Positions 24,860-32,016 of a DNA stretch of 34,391 bases are shown piece by piece. The translations under genes and the position numbers were made by a program. Numbering within the stretch: position 1 is the first letter of the stretch; each line of letters starts with the position of its first letter. The DNA comes from Microcystis sp. T1-4 (GTDB lineage: Bacteria; Cyanobacteriota; Cyanobacteriia; Cyanobacteriales; Microcystaceae), in NCBI RefSeq assembly GCF_000297435.1, contig NZ_CAIP01000144.1, positions 1 to 34,391 of the forward strand. The letters run 5' to 3'. Below the pieces are notes generated by a model. The model saw nothing but the letters and a program-made list of their open reading frames with translations. It ran no database searches and was not told the DNA's origin.

Positions 24860-25337
24860 CTCTATACTCACTGAAGAAATTAGTTGAATGGAAACAAATG
24901 GATTCTCCCGACTTCAAGTTTTCAACTGCCCGACTCTCTGCTTATGCTTAGAAATTAGTTGAATGGAAAGATAAGGTCGAGGGCGAACCGGTATTTAGAG
25001 GCTTTTCTCTCTACTCGCACTTAGAAATTAATTGAATGGAAACTGTACTCCTAATATGTTTGTGTTTTTTCTTAATGAACTCTCTACTCGCGCTTAGAAA
25101 TTAATTGAATGGAAACATTTGTAGGGTTAATTCATGAATTAACCCTACTCTCTACTCGCAGTTAGAAATTAATTGAATGGAAACATTTGTAACAGAATCG
25201 TCTTAGACCTTACCCTATAATTTTAGTCTCTACTCGCGCTTAGAAATTAATTGAATGGAAACGACAATACTGCTGCGTTTTATTGAGTATTATTAGTTGC
25301 CTCTCTACTCGCGCTTAGAAATTAGTTGAATGGAAAC
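24860..25337 (+). CRISPR. CRISPR array, seven repeats and six spacers, III-Bv-like repeat
   Basis: Repeats of 37 bases, consensus starting (C/G)TCTCTACTCG and ending ATTAATTGAATGGAAAC: R1 24860-24895, R2 24934-24970, R3 25007-25043, R4 25080-25116, R5 25148-25184, R6 25226-25262, R7 25301-25337. Spacers are 38, 36, 36, 31, 41 and 38 bases. R1 is strongly degenerate at its 5' end and one base short; R2 has five differences, including G for the final C; R1, R2 and R7 share AGTTG where others have AATTG. The consensus resembles the Synechocystis 6803 CRISPR3 repeat (recalled), a system matured by RNase E, and no cas6 is present here. The 3' end of the repeat matches the usual 5' tag of cyanobacterial crRNAs, so the plus strand is the crRNA strand. 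Confidence 0.95.
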
Positions 25338-25399
25338 AAAATCTCGACTCCCACCAGTGCGATTAAATCTTCTTTAAACTTTTTGCCGGAAACCCTAAA

Positions 25400-25562
25400 T
25401 AAGTAGTCGTGCAAAATTAATTTCCCAGTCGAGACAGGAGACAGGAGACAGGAGACGGGATCAGATTTGAGTTTTTAGTTCACTGTTTACTGATCACAGC
25501 AAAAAGCTGACGGAGTAACTGCTGACGATTTGGATGTGTAATTAATTTTGCTTAGGTACTTA
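25400..25562. mobile_element. MITE-like element, copy B
   Basis: A 163-bp element with the same ends and orientation as copy A at 14243-14347 (TAAGTAGTCGTGCAAAATTAATTT at left, AATTAATTTTGCTTAGGTACTTA at right). The core differs and contains tandem GAGACAG-type units (about 25430-25452). It starts 62 bases after the last CRISPR repeat. No transposase. Confidence 0.75.
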
Positions 25563-25866
25563 TATATGGCGTTTCCTAAGCTAGTGAGGTACAGCTATTT
25601 TTCTTCCCCTTTGCCTAAAACCCAGAAATTTTGTACCTCAGCAGACTGAAAAAAGCTATAGTAAAATGCTTACTGGGCGACACTTTTAGGATTATTTGGC
25701 GGAAGAAACTATCAGACAATCGCTCGCAGCGGGTCGAGGCAGTTTACTGAAAGACACTTATCGGACTGGCAAAGGTCTAGGTAAGAAACGAGCGAGTTTT
25801 GTTACAGTTGAACTGTATTAGGCTCCTTGCGGCCGTCACCATCCCCCTCACTTTGGGTTAAAATTT
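25563..25866. other. Intergenic stretch with a possible relic frame
   Basis: Contains an 8-bp inverted repeat GAGGTACA/TGTACCTC and, at 25690-25821 on the plus strand, a 43-codon open frame without an ATG (DYLAEETIRQSLAAGRGSLLKDTYRTGKGLGKKRASFVTVELY then stop). The composition looks protein-like and it may be the tail of a lost gene, but I cannot assign it. The rest shows nothing recognisable. Confidence 0.35.
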
Positions 25867-26415
25867 ATGTTAAAAGTCTTGACAAAAGTAATTAAATATG
25901 CTAAAGCACCCGCTTTGATTGCTCTATCCTTAGCGGTGGGTGCGGGGATTATTTTACCAAAAATAACTTTAGCCAATGGCAACCCCGGCCTAACAATTTT
26001 TAGCGGAGTCGATCGCAAGGATATCTTAGATTATTTCTTGCAATTCGGTGGTCGTCCCCGCCAAATGGATCGTTATAAACTCTATATCCCTGCGAAAAAA
26101 CTCTCCCAAGGGGCTTCGGCTTTTTTTATTTCCTATCCCGATTATTTTAACGGCCAGTTTGACACCAATAAAATTCAGGTACGCATCAACGGTAAATCTT
26201 TGCCTTTAAAGGAAGTGGTTTGGGATAAGGATGGTCGCGTTATTCAAATTGTCCCCCAACAAGCGATCGATCCGACCAGCAAAGTTGAAATCGTCATGTC
26301 TAATGTCAGAAATCCCGAATTAGGCACTTATTACTTTACCTGTGATGTGACTGCCTCCGGCAATATTCCCGTCCGTCTCTACGTTGGTACTTGGATTGTC
26401 AGTATCGAACCCTAA
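25867..26415 (+). CDS. DUF2808 secreted protein
   Basis: 182 residues with a clear export signal: basic start MLKVLTKVIKYAK, hydrophobic core APALIALSLAVGAGIIL and likely cleavage near TLANG. The mature part is the DUF2808 domain, common and multicopy in cyanobacteria: RYKLYIPAKKLSQGASAFFISYPDYFNGQFDTNKIQVRI, EVVWDKDGRVIQIVPQQAIDPTSKVEIVMSNVRNP, TYYFTCDVTASG and RLYVGTWIVSIEP. Predicted beta-rich and periplasmic or outer-membrane associated. The molecular function is unknown. Just outside the CRISPR block. Confidence 0.88.
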   Translation: MLKVLTKVIKYAKAPALIALSLAVGAGIILPKITLANGNPGLTIFSGVDRKDILDYFLQFGGRPRQMDRYKLYIPAKKLSQGASAFFISYPDYFNGQFDTNKIQVRINGKSLPLKEVVWDKDGRVIQIVPQQAIDPTSKVEIVMSNVRNPELGTYYFTCDVTASGNIPVRLYVGTWIVSIEP

Positions 26416-26461
26416 GTATTTATTGGCGATAGAGAAATGGGGAAATGGGGAAATTCCACTA

Positions 26462-26596
26462 AGGGACTTGCGCTTTGATAATGTACCTTTTGGGCGAACG
26501 CAGTTCGCCCCTACATTGTGGACAAAATCCGTTACTGTAGGGGCGCAAAGCTTGCGCCCCCCGATCAATTGGGATATTATTCCCACGCAAGTCCCT
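26462..26596. mobile_element. MITE-like element with nested REP hairpins
   Basis: 135 bp bounded by perfect 11-bp inverted repeats AGGGACTTGCG / CGCAAGTCCCT. Inside are two hairpins: 26492-26510 (GGGCGAAC, GCA, GTTCGCCC, exact copy of 13524-13542) and 26540-26560 (GGGGCGCAA, AGC, TTGCGCCCC). Non-coding, between the DUF2808 gene and the KGG gene, which converge on it. Confidence 0.65.
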
Positions 26597-26647
26597 AATA
26601 TCCCAAAACCCCAACACCCTGTTAGTCCGAGAAAAAGTCAACCAAAG

Positions 26648-26965
26648 TCAACTATTTGCTTCCGAGTTGCTAAAATCTGAGGAATTTTCACCTACAGACT
26701 CGTTGGCTGGGGAATTTTCGCCAGAGTTTGTGTTTTTGCCACTGCCTTTGTGGGAATTTTTGCCCCCTTCCCGTCCAATAGCCGCCATGTGGGCGCGATC
26801 TCGGCTAACCGCTTCCCCGCCTTTTCGTCCCGCTTCCCGGGCTTCTTCGGAGGTAAATTCGTGGGCTGTACCTTTTTGATGAGCAGCTTTACCGCCTTTA
26901 CTAGCGATTTCCCGTTGTTTAGCTTGATCCATAGAGGCAAAACCGCGTTTACTCTTACCTGTCAT
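26648..26965 (-). CDS. KGG-repeat general stress protein
   Basis: A 105-residue, very hydrophilic protein with KGG-type repeats: GFASMDQAKQREIASKGGKAAHQKGTAHEFTSEEAREAGRKGGEAVSRDRAHMAAIGREGGKNSHKGSGK. Each unit has an ARxAGxKGG-like pattern. Family members (YciG, GsiB-like) are induced by starvation, desiccation or osmotic stress, and behave like disordered hydrophilins. The C-terminal 30 residues are Ser/Asn/Glu-rich and not part of the repeats. A ribosome site GGAGG lies 8 bases ahead of the ATG. Confidence 0.88.
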   Translation of the reverse strand: MTGKSKRGFASMDQAKQREIASKGGKAAHQKGTAHEFTSEEAREAGRKGGEAVSRDRAHMAAIGREGGKNSHKGSGKNTNSGENSPANESVGENSSDFSNSEANS

Positions 26966-27404
26966 AATATCCCTCCTGTGTGAATGCTGATTTTAAAAGT
27001 TCTTAAAGACTTATGCGAGATTTTTAAAACATCAAAATCATGATCCTGTGGCTGGGCAAAAAATTGAGATCGCCCCGCTTTTTTCCTCTAAGAACTATGA
27101 ATTCCTATCCACGATCATAACTCATTAGCTTGACTTCTAGAGAACTAATTACAGCAATCAAAGGGCGTATTTTATGTTAAAAAATATTAAGCAAATCGAG
27201 CATTTATCAGTCTAAAGATATAGAAGTTATCTTAATGGTGAGGTACAAAGTCTTGGTTTGGGGCAGTCGGAATTTAGTGATCAGTGATCAGTAATCAGGG
27301 ATCAGCTTTTTTCTCCCTGCTCCCATCTCCCATCTCCCCACTTCCGAATTCATAATTCATAATTCATAATTCCGAGGTTTTTTGGGGGATTTAATCGGGA
27401 AAAA
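26966..27404. other. Intergenic stretch with simple tandem repeats
   Basis: 439 bases without a gene. Visible: TGATCAG-type tandem units at 27274-27305 and three units of ATTCATA/AATTCAT at 27347-27372. A short segment, TTAATGGTGAG-to-TTTGGGG (27232-27263), resembles the sequence after the stop of the gene at 12592-13056. The half next to the KGG gene probably holds its promoter. Confidence 0.6.
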
Positions 27405-28307
27405 TTAGGGTAAAACTTGGGTTTTTGCGATTAACCACTTATCTCCTTGCCGTACCAAATCATAGCGCACCTTCAAGGACTCATTATAGGAACGCTCGAC
27501 AATTTCCTTGCCATTATAGAAATACATGGCCTTTTCGTTGACTATCGCTTCCACCGTCGCTAGATTAGGATTTTTGGCATTATTAGTAACCGATCGCACA
27601 TCCACCTGATGATCGTAGCGCCAATAGTTATTTCTCTGTAGAGCCGCCGCCCGTTTTTGCCAAATTTCTAAGGCCGAACCCGTTAAAACCTCTTGCAATT
27701 GCTCTTTTTGGTGTTCACTGCCAAAAGCTGCCGATTTTGCCACTAACCAAGCTTGAATCGTCTCCTTAGCTGTTCCCTTGCCCAAGGGAGTCCCTTCGAT
27801 CACTTCTGCGTTGGCTGAGGGAATTTCCAGTATGGGAGTATGCAGAGAAATCGGTAACTGTTCCCCTTGCAAGGCTGCCAAAGGGGATTGACTATCGACA
27901 ATTGCCTTCACCCCCAGGGACAAAACCGCCAGCGTTCCCACTAATCCTACTGCCAATATCGCCACTCGATCGAGTCGTAGCTTTCTGCGGGCCGGTCGTC
28001 TGCGTTTCGGTGGGACTAGGGCGGTTTTTACCGTTTCTGGGGCCGCTTGCTGGGAGTTGCCCGCCGCTGGGGGGTGCGGGCGACGGGGACGACGACGGGG
28101 GGGATTAACTGCCGGTGGATGATGGGCTGCCGTCACCACCACAGTACCCTGAGTATAGGGGGTGAGAGTTTCCGGCTGAGGGTTGGCTCTCAGGGCAGAT
28201 ACAGCAGTGCTTGTCCGCTCACCGTTAACTCTAGCTAAAGACGGTTTTTGGGGACGAGAGTGGGAAGACGAATAAGCAGATTCCCTCATCGGTGTCGCTC
28301 CTGGCAC
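27405..28307 (-). CDS. ftn2: C-terminal part of cell-division protein Ftn2/ZipN (frameshifted)
   Basis: 300-residue frame carrying the C-terminal half of a cyanobacterial ARC6-type division protein. It begins with a Pro/Arg-rich linker, then a membrane helix (VAILAVGLVGTLAVLSLGVKAIV, about residues 113-135) and a periplasmic IMS domain (GTAKETIQAWLVAKSAAFG, YWRYDHQVDVRSV, YNESLKVRYDLVRQGDKWLIAKTQVLP). In relatives this is continuous with the DnaJ-like N-terminal half encoded at 28231-29652. Here the two frames differ by one base, and the switch point falls in an eight-C run (coding strand) at 28324-28331; with seven C the text reads through as PPPHLNPVPGATPMRESA. The apparent start at 28307 is therefore probably not real. 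Confidence 0.85.
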   Translation of the reverse strand: MPGATPMRESAYSSSHSRPQKPSLARVNGERTSTAVSALRANPQPETLTPYTQGTVVVTAAHHPPAVNPPRRRPRRPHPPAAGNSQQAAPETVKTALVPPKRRRPARRKLRLDRVAILAVGLVGTLAVLSLGVKAIVDSQSPLAALQGEQLPISLHTPILEIPSANAEVIEGTPLGKGTAKETIQAWLVAKSAAFGSEHQKEQLQEVLTGSALEIWQKRAAALQRNNYWRYDHQVDVRSVTNNAKNPNLATVEAIVNEKAMYFYNGKEIVERSYNESLKVRYDLVRQGDKWLIAKTQVLP

Positions 28308-29652
28308 TGGGTTTAAATGGGGTGGGGGGGGTGTGGGTTTTGAGAACAGTTACTTCCGATTCTAAAGGTTCGCCAACCTTTTCCTGAACCGACACGGGAA
28401 CTTTTTCGTCAGGAAAACCTGACAATTCTTCTAAATAATTTTGTACGTCTTCCTCGGCAAAATACTCTTTGAGTGAGGCTTTCTGCTCGACTAAATCACT
28501 AAAATGGCAGAAAACTTCTGTTTGTAACCAACGCTCGCCATAACGACATAATCCGGGTAAAAGATCGGGAGATTGCCCGGATTGTTCCTTAATATAATTT
28601 AATATTTCCTGCTCTTGACTTTTTTCTAAAATTGTGCTTGCCTGTTCGGTTTGACCGAGCAGCAGGGCGCAGATCGAGCGCTCAAGGGAGACATCCTGAT
28701 GTTTTTGTAATTGCTGCAGGCGCTGGCTGGCCGCAACGATAGCGGCGGGTTGTTTTTGGGCGAAACCGCGGGCGATCAAGGCATAGACCAGCAGATAATT
28801 ACCCACCGCCGAGGGGCGTTGGGCCTCTTTTGCCCAGATTTTCTCCTGTTCGGCCTGAGTTAAAAAAACCCGTAACTGTTGAATAAAGCGTAAAAAATTA
28901 TCCACCCCCAACCCAGAGCGGTCATCGCCGGGGCCATCGATACCGCCGCGCGCGGCCAACATCTCCTCCAAGAGATTTAAGCCGCGCTGACGGGCAAGAC
29001 CGGGTTTTTTTTCTTGGGATAACAATTCCAGAACCCGGTAGGGACGCAGGCGATCGCAATCATGACGAATCTCGCTGGCCACTTGCGGGAACATTTGTTC
29101 TTGTTCCAACCAGGTCAGGGCTTTGGCCGCAGTGCTGGCGGCCTGTTCATAATTTTTATCCTGCCAATATTCCCGACTCAATTCCCCGTAGGCCAAAGCC
29201 AAGGTTAAGATCATGTCTGGGCGAGTAGTTGGCTCTAAATCTAGATAAGTTTCGGCCAAACGAATCACTAACTCGTATTCTCCCAACTCTTGCAGGATGA
29301 GCAAAGCTCCCACCAGATCGGCGGGGGCAATGGTAATCTGGGGAGTGGGATATTCCGGGGAAGCGGCGGCCACCTCCCCACCCTGAGAATCTAGGTCTTC
29401 GGCGCTGCTTTCTGGGTTGAGAAGCAAGGGGTTGGGGTCGAAAAATTGGGCATCGTAATCACGACGGCGATCCGGATCACTTAACACTTGGTAAGCTTCA
29501 TCTAACAAGTGCTGACGGGCGATGATCGCTGTTTGACTGTATTCTTGACGGGGCAATTGCCGTCCCCGGTCGGCGTGGGCCAAATCAATTTGCTCGGCAC
29601 TCACCTGAAAGGGGATTCCCAATATCCTGTAGTAGTCAAGAGGAATTCGCAC
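28231..29652 (-). CDS. ftn2: N-terminal part of cell-division protein Ftn2/ZipN (frameshifted)
   Basis: 473-residue frame with a DnaJ-like domain at the start (MRIPLDYYRILGIPFQVSAEQIDLAHADRGRQLP, LLDEAYQVLSDPDRRRDYDAQF) followed by a helical repeat region that in relatives contacts FtsZ and other divisome partners (ALTWLEQEQMFPQVASEIRHDCDRLRPYRVLELL). Typical Ftn2 is about 700-800 residues with a membrane helix and IMS domain; here those are in the next frame (27405-28307). The last 30 residues after TPPTPFKP are out of frame and meaningless. The division role is known for the family: it anchors and stabilises the Z ring. Full-length ftn2 would be 27405-29652. Confidence 0.85.
   Translation of the reverse strand: MRIPLDYYRILGIPFQVSAEQIDLAHADRGRQLPRQEYSQTAIIARQHLLDEAYQVLSDPDRRRDYDAQFFDPNPLLLNPESSAEDLDSQGGEVAAASPEYPTPQITIAPADLVGALLILQELGEYELVIRLAETYLDLEPTTRPDMILTLALAYGELSREYWQDKNYEQAASTAAKALTWLEQEQMFPQVASEIRHDCDRLRPYRVLELLSQEKKPGLARQRGLNLLEEMLAARGGIDGPGDDRSGLGVDNFLRFIQQLRVFLTQAEQEKIWAKEAQRPSAVGNYLLVYALIARGFAQKQPAAIVAASQRLQQLQKHQDVSLERSICALLLGQTEQASTILEKSQEQEILNYIKEQSGQSPDLLPGLCRYGERWLQTEVFCHFSDLVEQKASLKEYFAEEDVQNYLEELSGFPDEKVPVSVQEKVGEPLESEVTVLKTHTPPTPFKPSARSDTDEGICLFVFPLSSPKTVFS
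28324..28331 (-). other. Eight-base homopolymer at the ftn2 frame switch
   Basis: Eight consecutive G on the plus strand (C in the gene). Removing one base, or adding two, restores a single ftn2 frame. It can be a sequencing or assembly slip, a real mutation, or a slippage site used during transcription or replication. Confidence 0.8.
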
Positions 29653-29900
29653 GGTTAGCTGTACCTCAACTCTGGAGAGTCCTTAGTGAATTAAGTGATG
29701 TAAGTGAGAGCGGAGCGAGTAAAATAACAAGATACCATCTTATCCTAGCCAATCTCTGACTGACTAAGGTTAGATTTGAGAGAGAAAATCCACTCGAACC
29801 CCTTGGTTTGAGCCTAAAAAATTCACTGCCAGAATTCTCGAAAAATCTACCGCTTCCTCTACCCTTGCTTTTTTGTTGTCTAAATGATACTACAGACCCT

Positions 29901-30935
29901 ATGATTTCCGAACGTACTTTACCAACCTTTAATCCTGCTTCCATCATTATTACCAAAGCTGAAGGTCTTCGCCTATACGAAGATATGGTTTTGGGGCGGA
30001 TGTTTGAAGATAAATGTGCCGAAATGTATTATCGGGGCAAAATGTTCGGTTTTGTCCACCTCTACAACGGTCAAGAAGCGATATCTAGCGGTATTATTAA
30101 GGCCTTGCGTCAGGGAGAAGATTACGTTTCTAGCACCTATCGCGATCACGTCCACGCCCTCAGTGCAGGAGTTCCCGCTAAGGAGGTAATGGCGGAGTTA
30201 TTCGGCAAAGCTACCGGCTGTAGTAAAGGACGGGGCGGCTCCATGCATATGTTCTCCGCCGAACATAAGCTTTTAGGGGGTTACGCTTTTGTGGCCGAGG
30301 GGATTCCCGTCGCTACCGGGGCAGCTTTTCAAAGTAAATACCGTCGCGAGGCTATGGGGGATGCCAGTGCCGATCAGGTAACGGTCTGTTTCTTTGGCGA
30401 TGGGGCGAGTAATAATGGCCAGTTTTTTGAGTGTCTGAATATGGCCGCCCTCTGGAAGTTGCCGATTATCTATGTGGTGGAAAATAATAAGTGGGCGATC
30501 GGTATGGCCCACGATCGAGCCACTTCTCAACCGGAAATCTATAAAAAAGCCAGTGTTTTTAGTATGGTCGGTGTGGAAGTGGACGGTATGGATGTGGTCG
30601 CTGTTCATGCCGCCGCCAGAGAGGCTGTAGCCCGCGCCCGCGCCGGTGAGGGGCCGACTTTGATTGAAGCCTTAACCTATCGTTTCCGGGGTCACTCTTT
30701 GGCAGATCCCGACGAGTTACGCAGTGCTGACGAGAAACAATTCTGGGGCGAAAGGGATCCGATCACGCGCTTTGCCGCCTACCTCTACGAGCGAGATCTG
30801 GCCACGAGAGAAGAATTAAAAGAAATCGAGGAGAAAATTCAAGCTGAAATCGAGGCAGCGGTTAAATTTGCCGAATCTAGCCCCGAACCCGATCCTAGTG
30901 AACTAACTCGCTTTATTTTCGCCGAAGACGAGTAA
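29901..30935 (+). CDS. pdhA: Pyruvate dehydrogenase E1 component, alpha subunit
   Basis: Thiamine-diphosphate-dependent decarboxylation of pyruvate, feeding the acetyl group to the E2 subunit of the pyruvate dehydrogenase complex. 344 residues from the ATG at 29901 (MISERTLPTFN, the usual cyanobacterial N terminus); the frame is open upstream to 29808 but lacks family similarity. Motifs: DMVLGRMFEDKCAEMYYRGKMFGFVHLYNGQEA, GGSMHMFS, and the thiamine-binding GDGASNNGQFFECLNMAALWKLPIIYVVENN, with the phosphorylation-loop-like RFRGHSLADPDELRS. The beta subunit is not in this window, as is usual in cyanobacteria. Divergent from ftn2. Confidence 0.95.
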   Translation: MISERTLPTFNPASIIITKAEGLRLYEDMVLGRMFEDKCAEMYYRGKMFGFVHLYNGQEAISSGIIKALRQGEDYVSSTYRDHVHALSAGVPAKEVMAELFGKATGCSKGRGGSMHMFSAEHKLLGGYAFVAEGIPVATGAAFQSKYRREAMGDASADQVTVCFFGDGASNNGQFFECLNMAALWKLPIIYVVENNKWAIGMAHDRATSQPEIYKKASVFSMVGVEVDGMDVVAVHAAAREAVARARAGEGPTLIEALTYRFRGHSLADPDELRSADEKQFWGERDPITRFAAYLYERDLATREELKEIEEKIQAEIEAAVKFAESSPEPDPSELTRFIFAEDE

Positions 30936-30975
30936 TTTCAGTGATTAGTTACCAGTTATTCAGATTTGAGTAATC

Positions 30976-30999
30976 AGTAATCAGTGATCACTGATTACT
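30976..30999. terminator. 24-bp perfect palindrome downstream of pdhA
   Basis: AGTAATCAGTGA followed by its exact complement, 41 bases past the pdhA stop. There is no strong T-run, so a terminator role is possible but unproven. It may belong to the same TGATCAG-type repeats seen at 27274-27305. Confidence 0.45.
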
Positions 31000-31122
31000 T
31001 AAGGTATTCTATGAGGGGGAGCAGAAAAATCCCGCCTTGAAGATGGTTGTTGTTGAAAAAATCCGTAAAAAATAGTTGCGCTCTTGTATAATTCGCTAAA
31101 ATCCAGAGAAATAGCTTTTGCC

Positions 31123-31905
31123 ATGGCGACTACAGAAGCATTGAACCCCAGTCAGTTCGCATTCTTAACCAACCTCACCGCTGATCGTTCAAGTTCACCC
31201 AACCCACAAGAAGAAATGGACAAAGTTATCATTCTCGTTAATGCCGAAGCTCAAGCCAGTGGTCAGATGTCTCGGCTATCGCCCGTTACCGAAAAGATGG
31301 TGATTGCCTTAAAAAATGCGGTTCCTAAATCCCTAGCGGTGGAGGTGACGGGGACGGCTTCTTTGTGGTCAAAAATGGAGTCGGGTAAAACTGCCCAAAA
31401 TAATTTAATCTGGTGTCCCTTAACAATTCAATTACCCAATTGGGTGAATTTTCCTGGTAAAAAAGTTTATCAAGCTTGTCGGGATATCGAGGAAAGACGC
31501 GCTTGGGTTGCCCATACCCTGCACTATAAAACCAGTCAGGGAGATTCTTCTTTTGGGGATCTTTGGTTGCCCATCACGGTGACATCTAAGGGTTTAGAAT
31601 ACGGTGAGGTGATCGGGGAGGGTATGATCCCTAACGCCTACAGTCAACCGATTAGTCTGGAAAGAGAGAGTCTGAAGTCTTTACATCGGCTGGCAGCGCA
31701 ATTACTGGATAATCTACAGGCTCCTGCTTCCGTTTACTTGCTACAGTTTCGTCTGGCTCATCGAGAAGTGGTTTTTGATCGTCTCTGGCCTTTTCCTGCC
31801 GCACCTGCGATCGCTTCCCTGCGCGGTCAACAGACGGATCTCTATGCAGCCTACTGGAATTGTTTACGTCAGCAAGCAATGCTCGATCATTCTTTGGCCA
31901 TTTAA
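31123..31905 (+). CDS. Conserved cyanobacterial protein of unknown function
   Basis: 260 residues from the ATG at 31123 (MATTEALNPSQF); the frame extends to a TTG at 31084, but the ATG with its usual context is preferred. I do not recognise a named domain. It is soluble, with aromatic-rich segments (LIWCPLTIQLPNWVNFPGKKVYQACRDIEERRAW, YGEVIGEGMIPNAYSQPISLERESLKSL) and a C-terminal segment VYLLQFRLAHREVVFDRLWPFPAAPAIASLRGQQTDLYAAYW. No signal peptide, membrane helix or metal-site pattern is obvious. Even codon use suggests a stable chromosomal gene. Confidence 0.75.
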   Translation: MATTEALNPSQFAFLTNLTADRSSSPNPQEEMDKVIILVNAEAQASGQMSRLSPVTEKMVIALKNAVPKSLAVEVTGTASLWSKMESGKTAQNNLIWCPLTIQLPNWVNFPGKKVYQACRDIEERRAWVAHTLHYKTSQGDSSFGDLWLPITVTSKGLEYGEVIGEGMIPNAYSQPISLERESLKSLHRLAAQLLDNLQAPASVYLLQFRLAHREVVFDRLWPFPAAPAIASLRGQQTDLYAAYWNCLRQQAMLDHSLAI

Positions 31906-32016
31906 AGGCACTGTCTAGCAGGAATCTATTAAGTTGACAAAAGCGATACTTTGGCAGAATATTTAGCGTAGCGGCCGCCATAAAAATCCTGCTTTCGTCG
32001 GTCCAGCCTCTCGAAA

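Noticed and set aside
25338..25399. An eighth CRISPR unit (GGAAAC at 25388-25393)
   Set aside because: Only six bases match the repeat end; the preceding 30 bases show no similarity.
29808..29900. Upstream extension of pdhA to a TTG
   Set aside because: The added 31 residues do not resemble PdhA; the ATG at 29901 gives the family N terminus.
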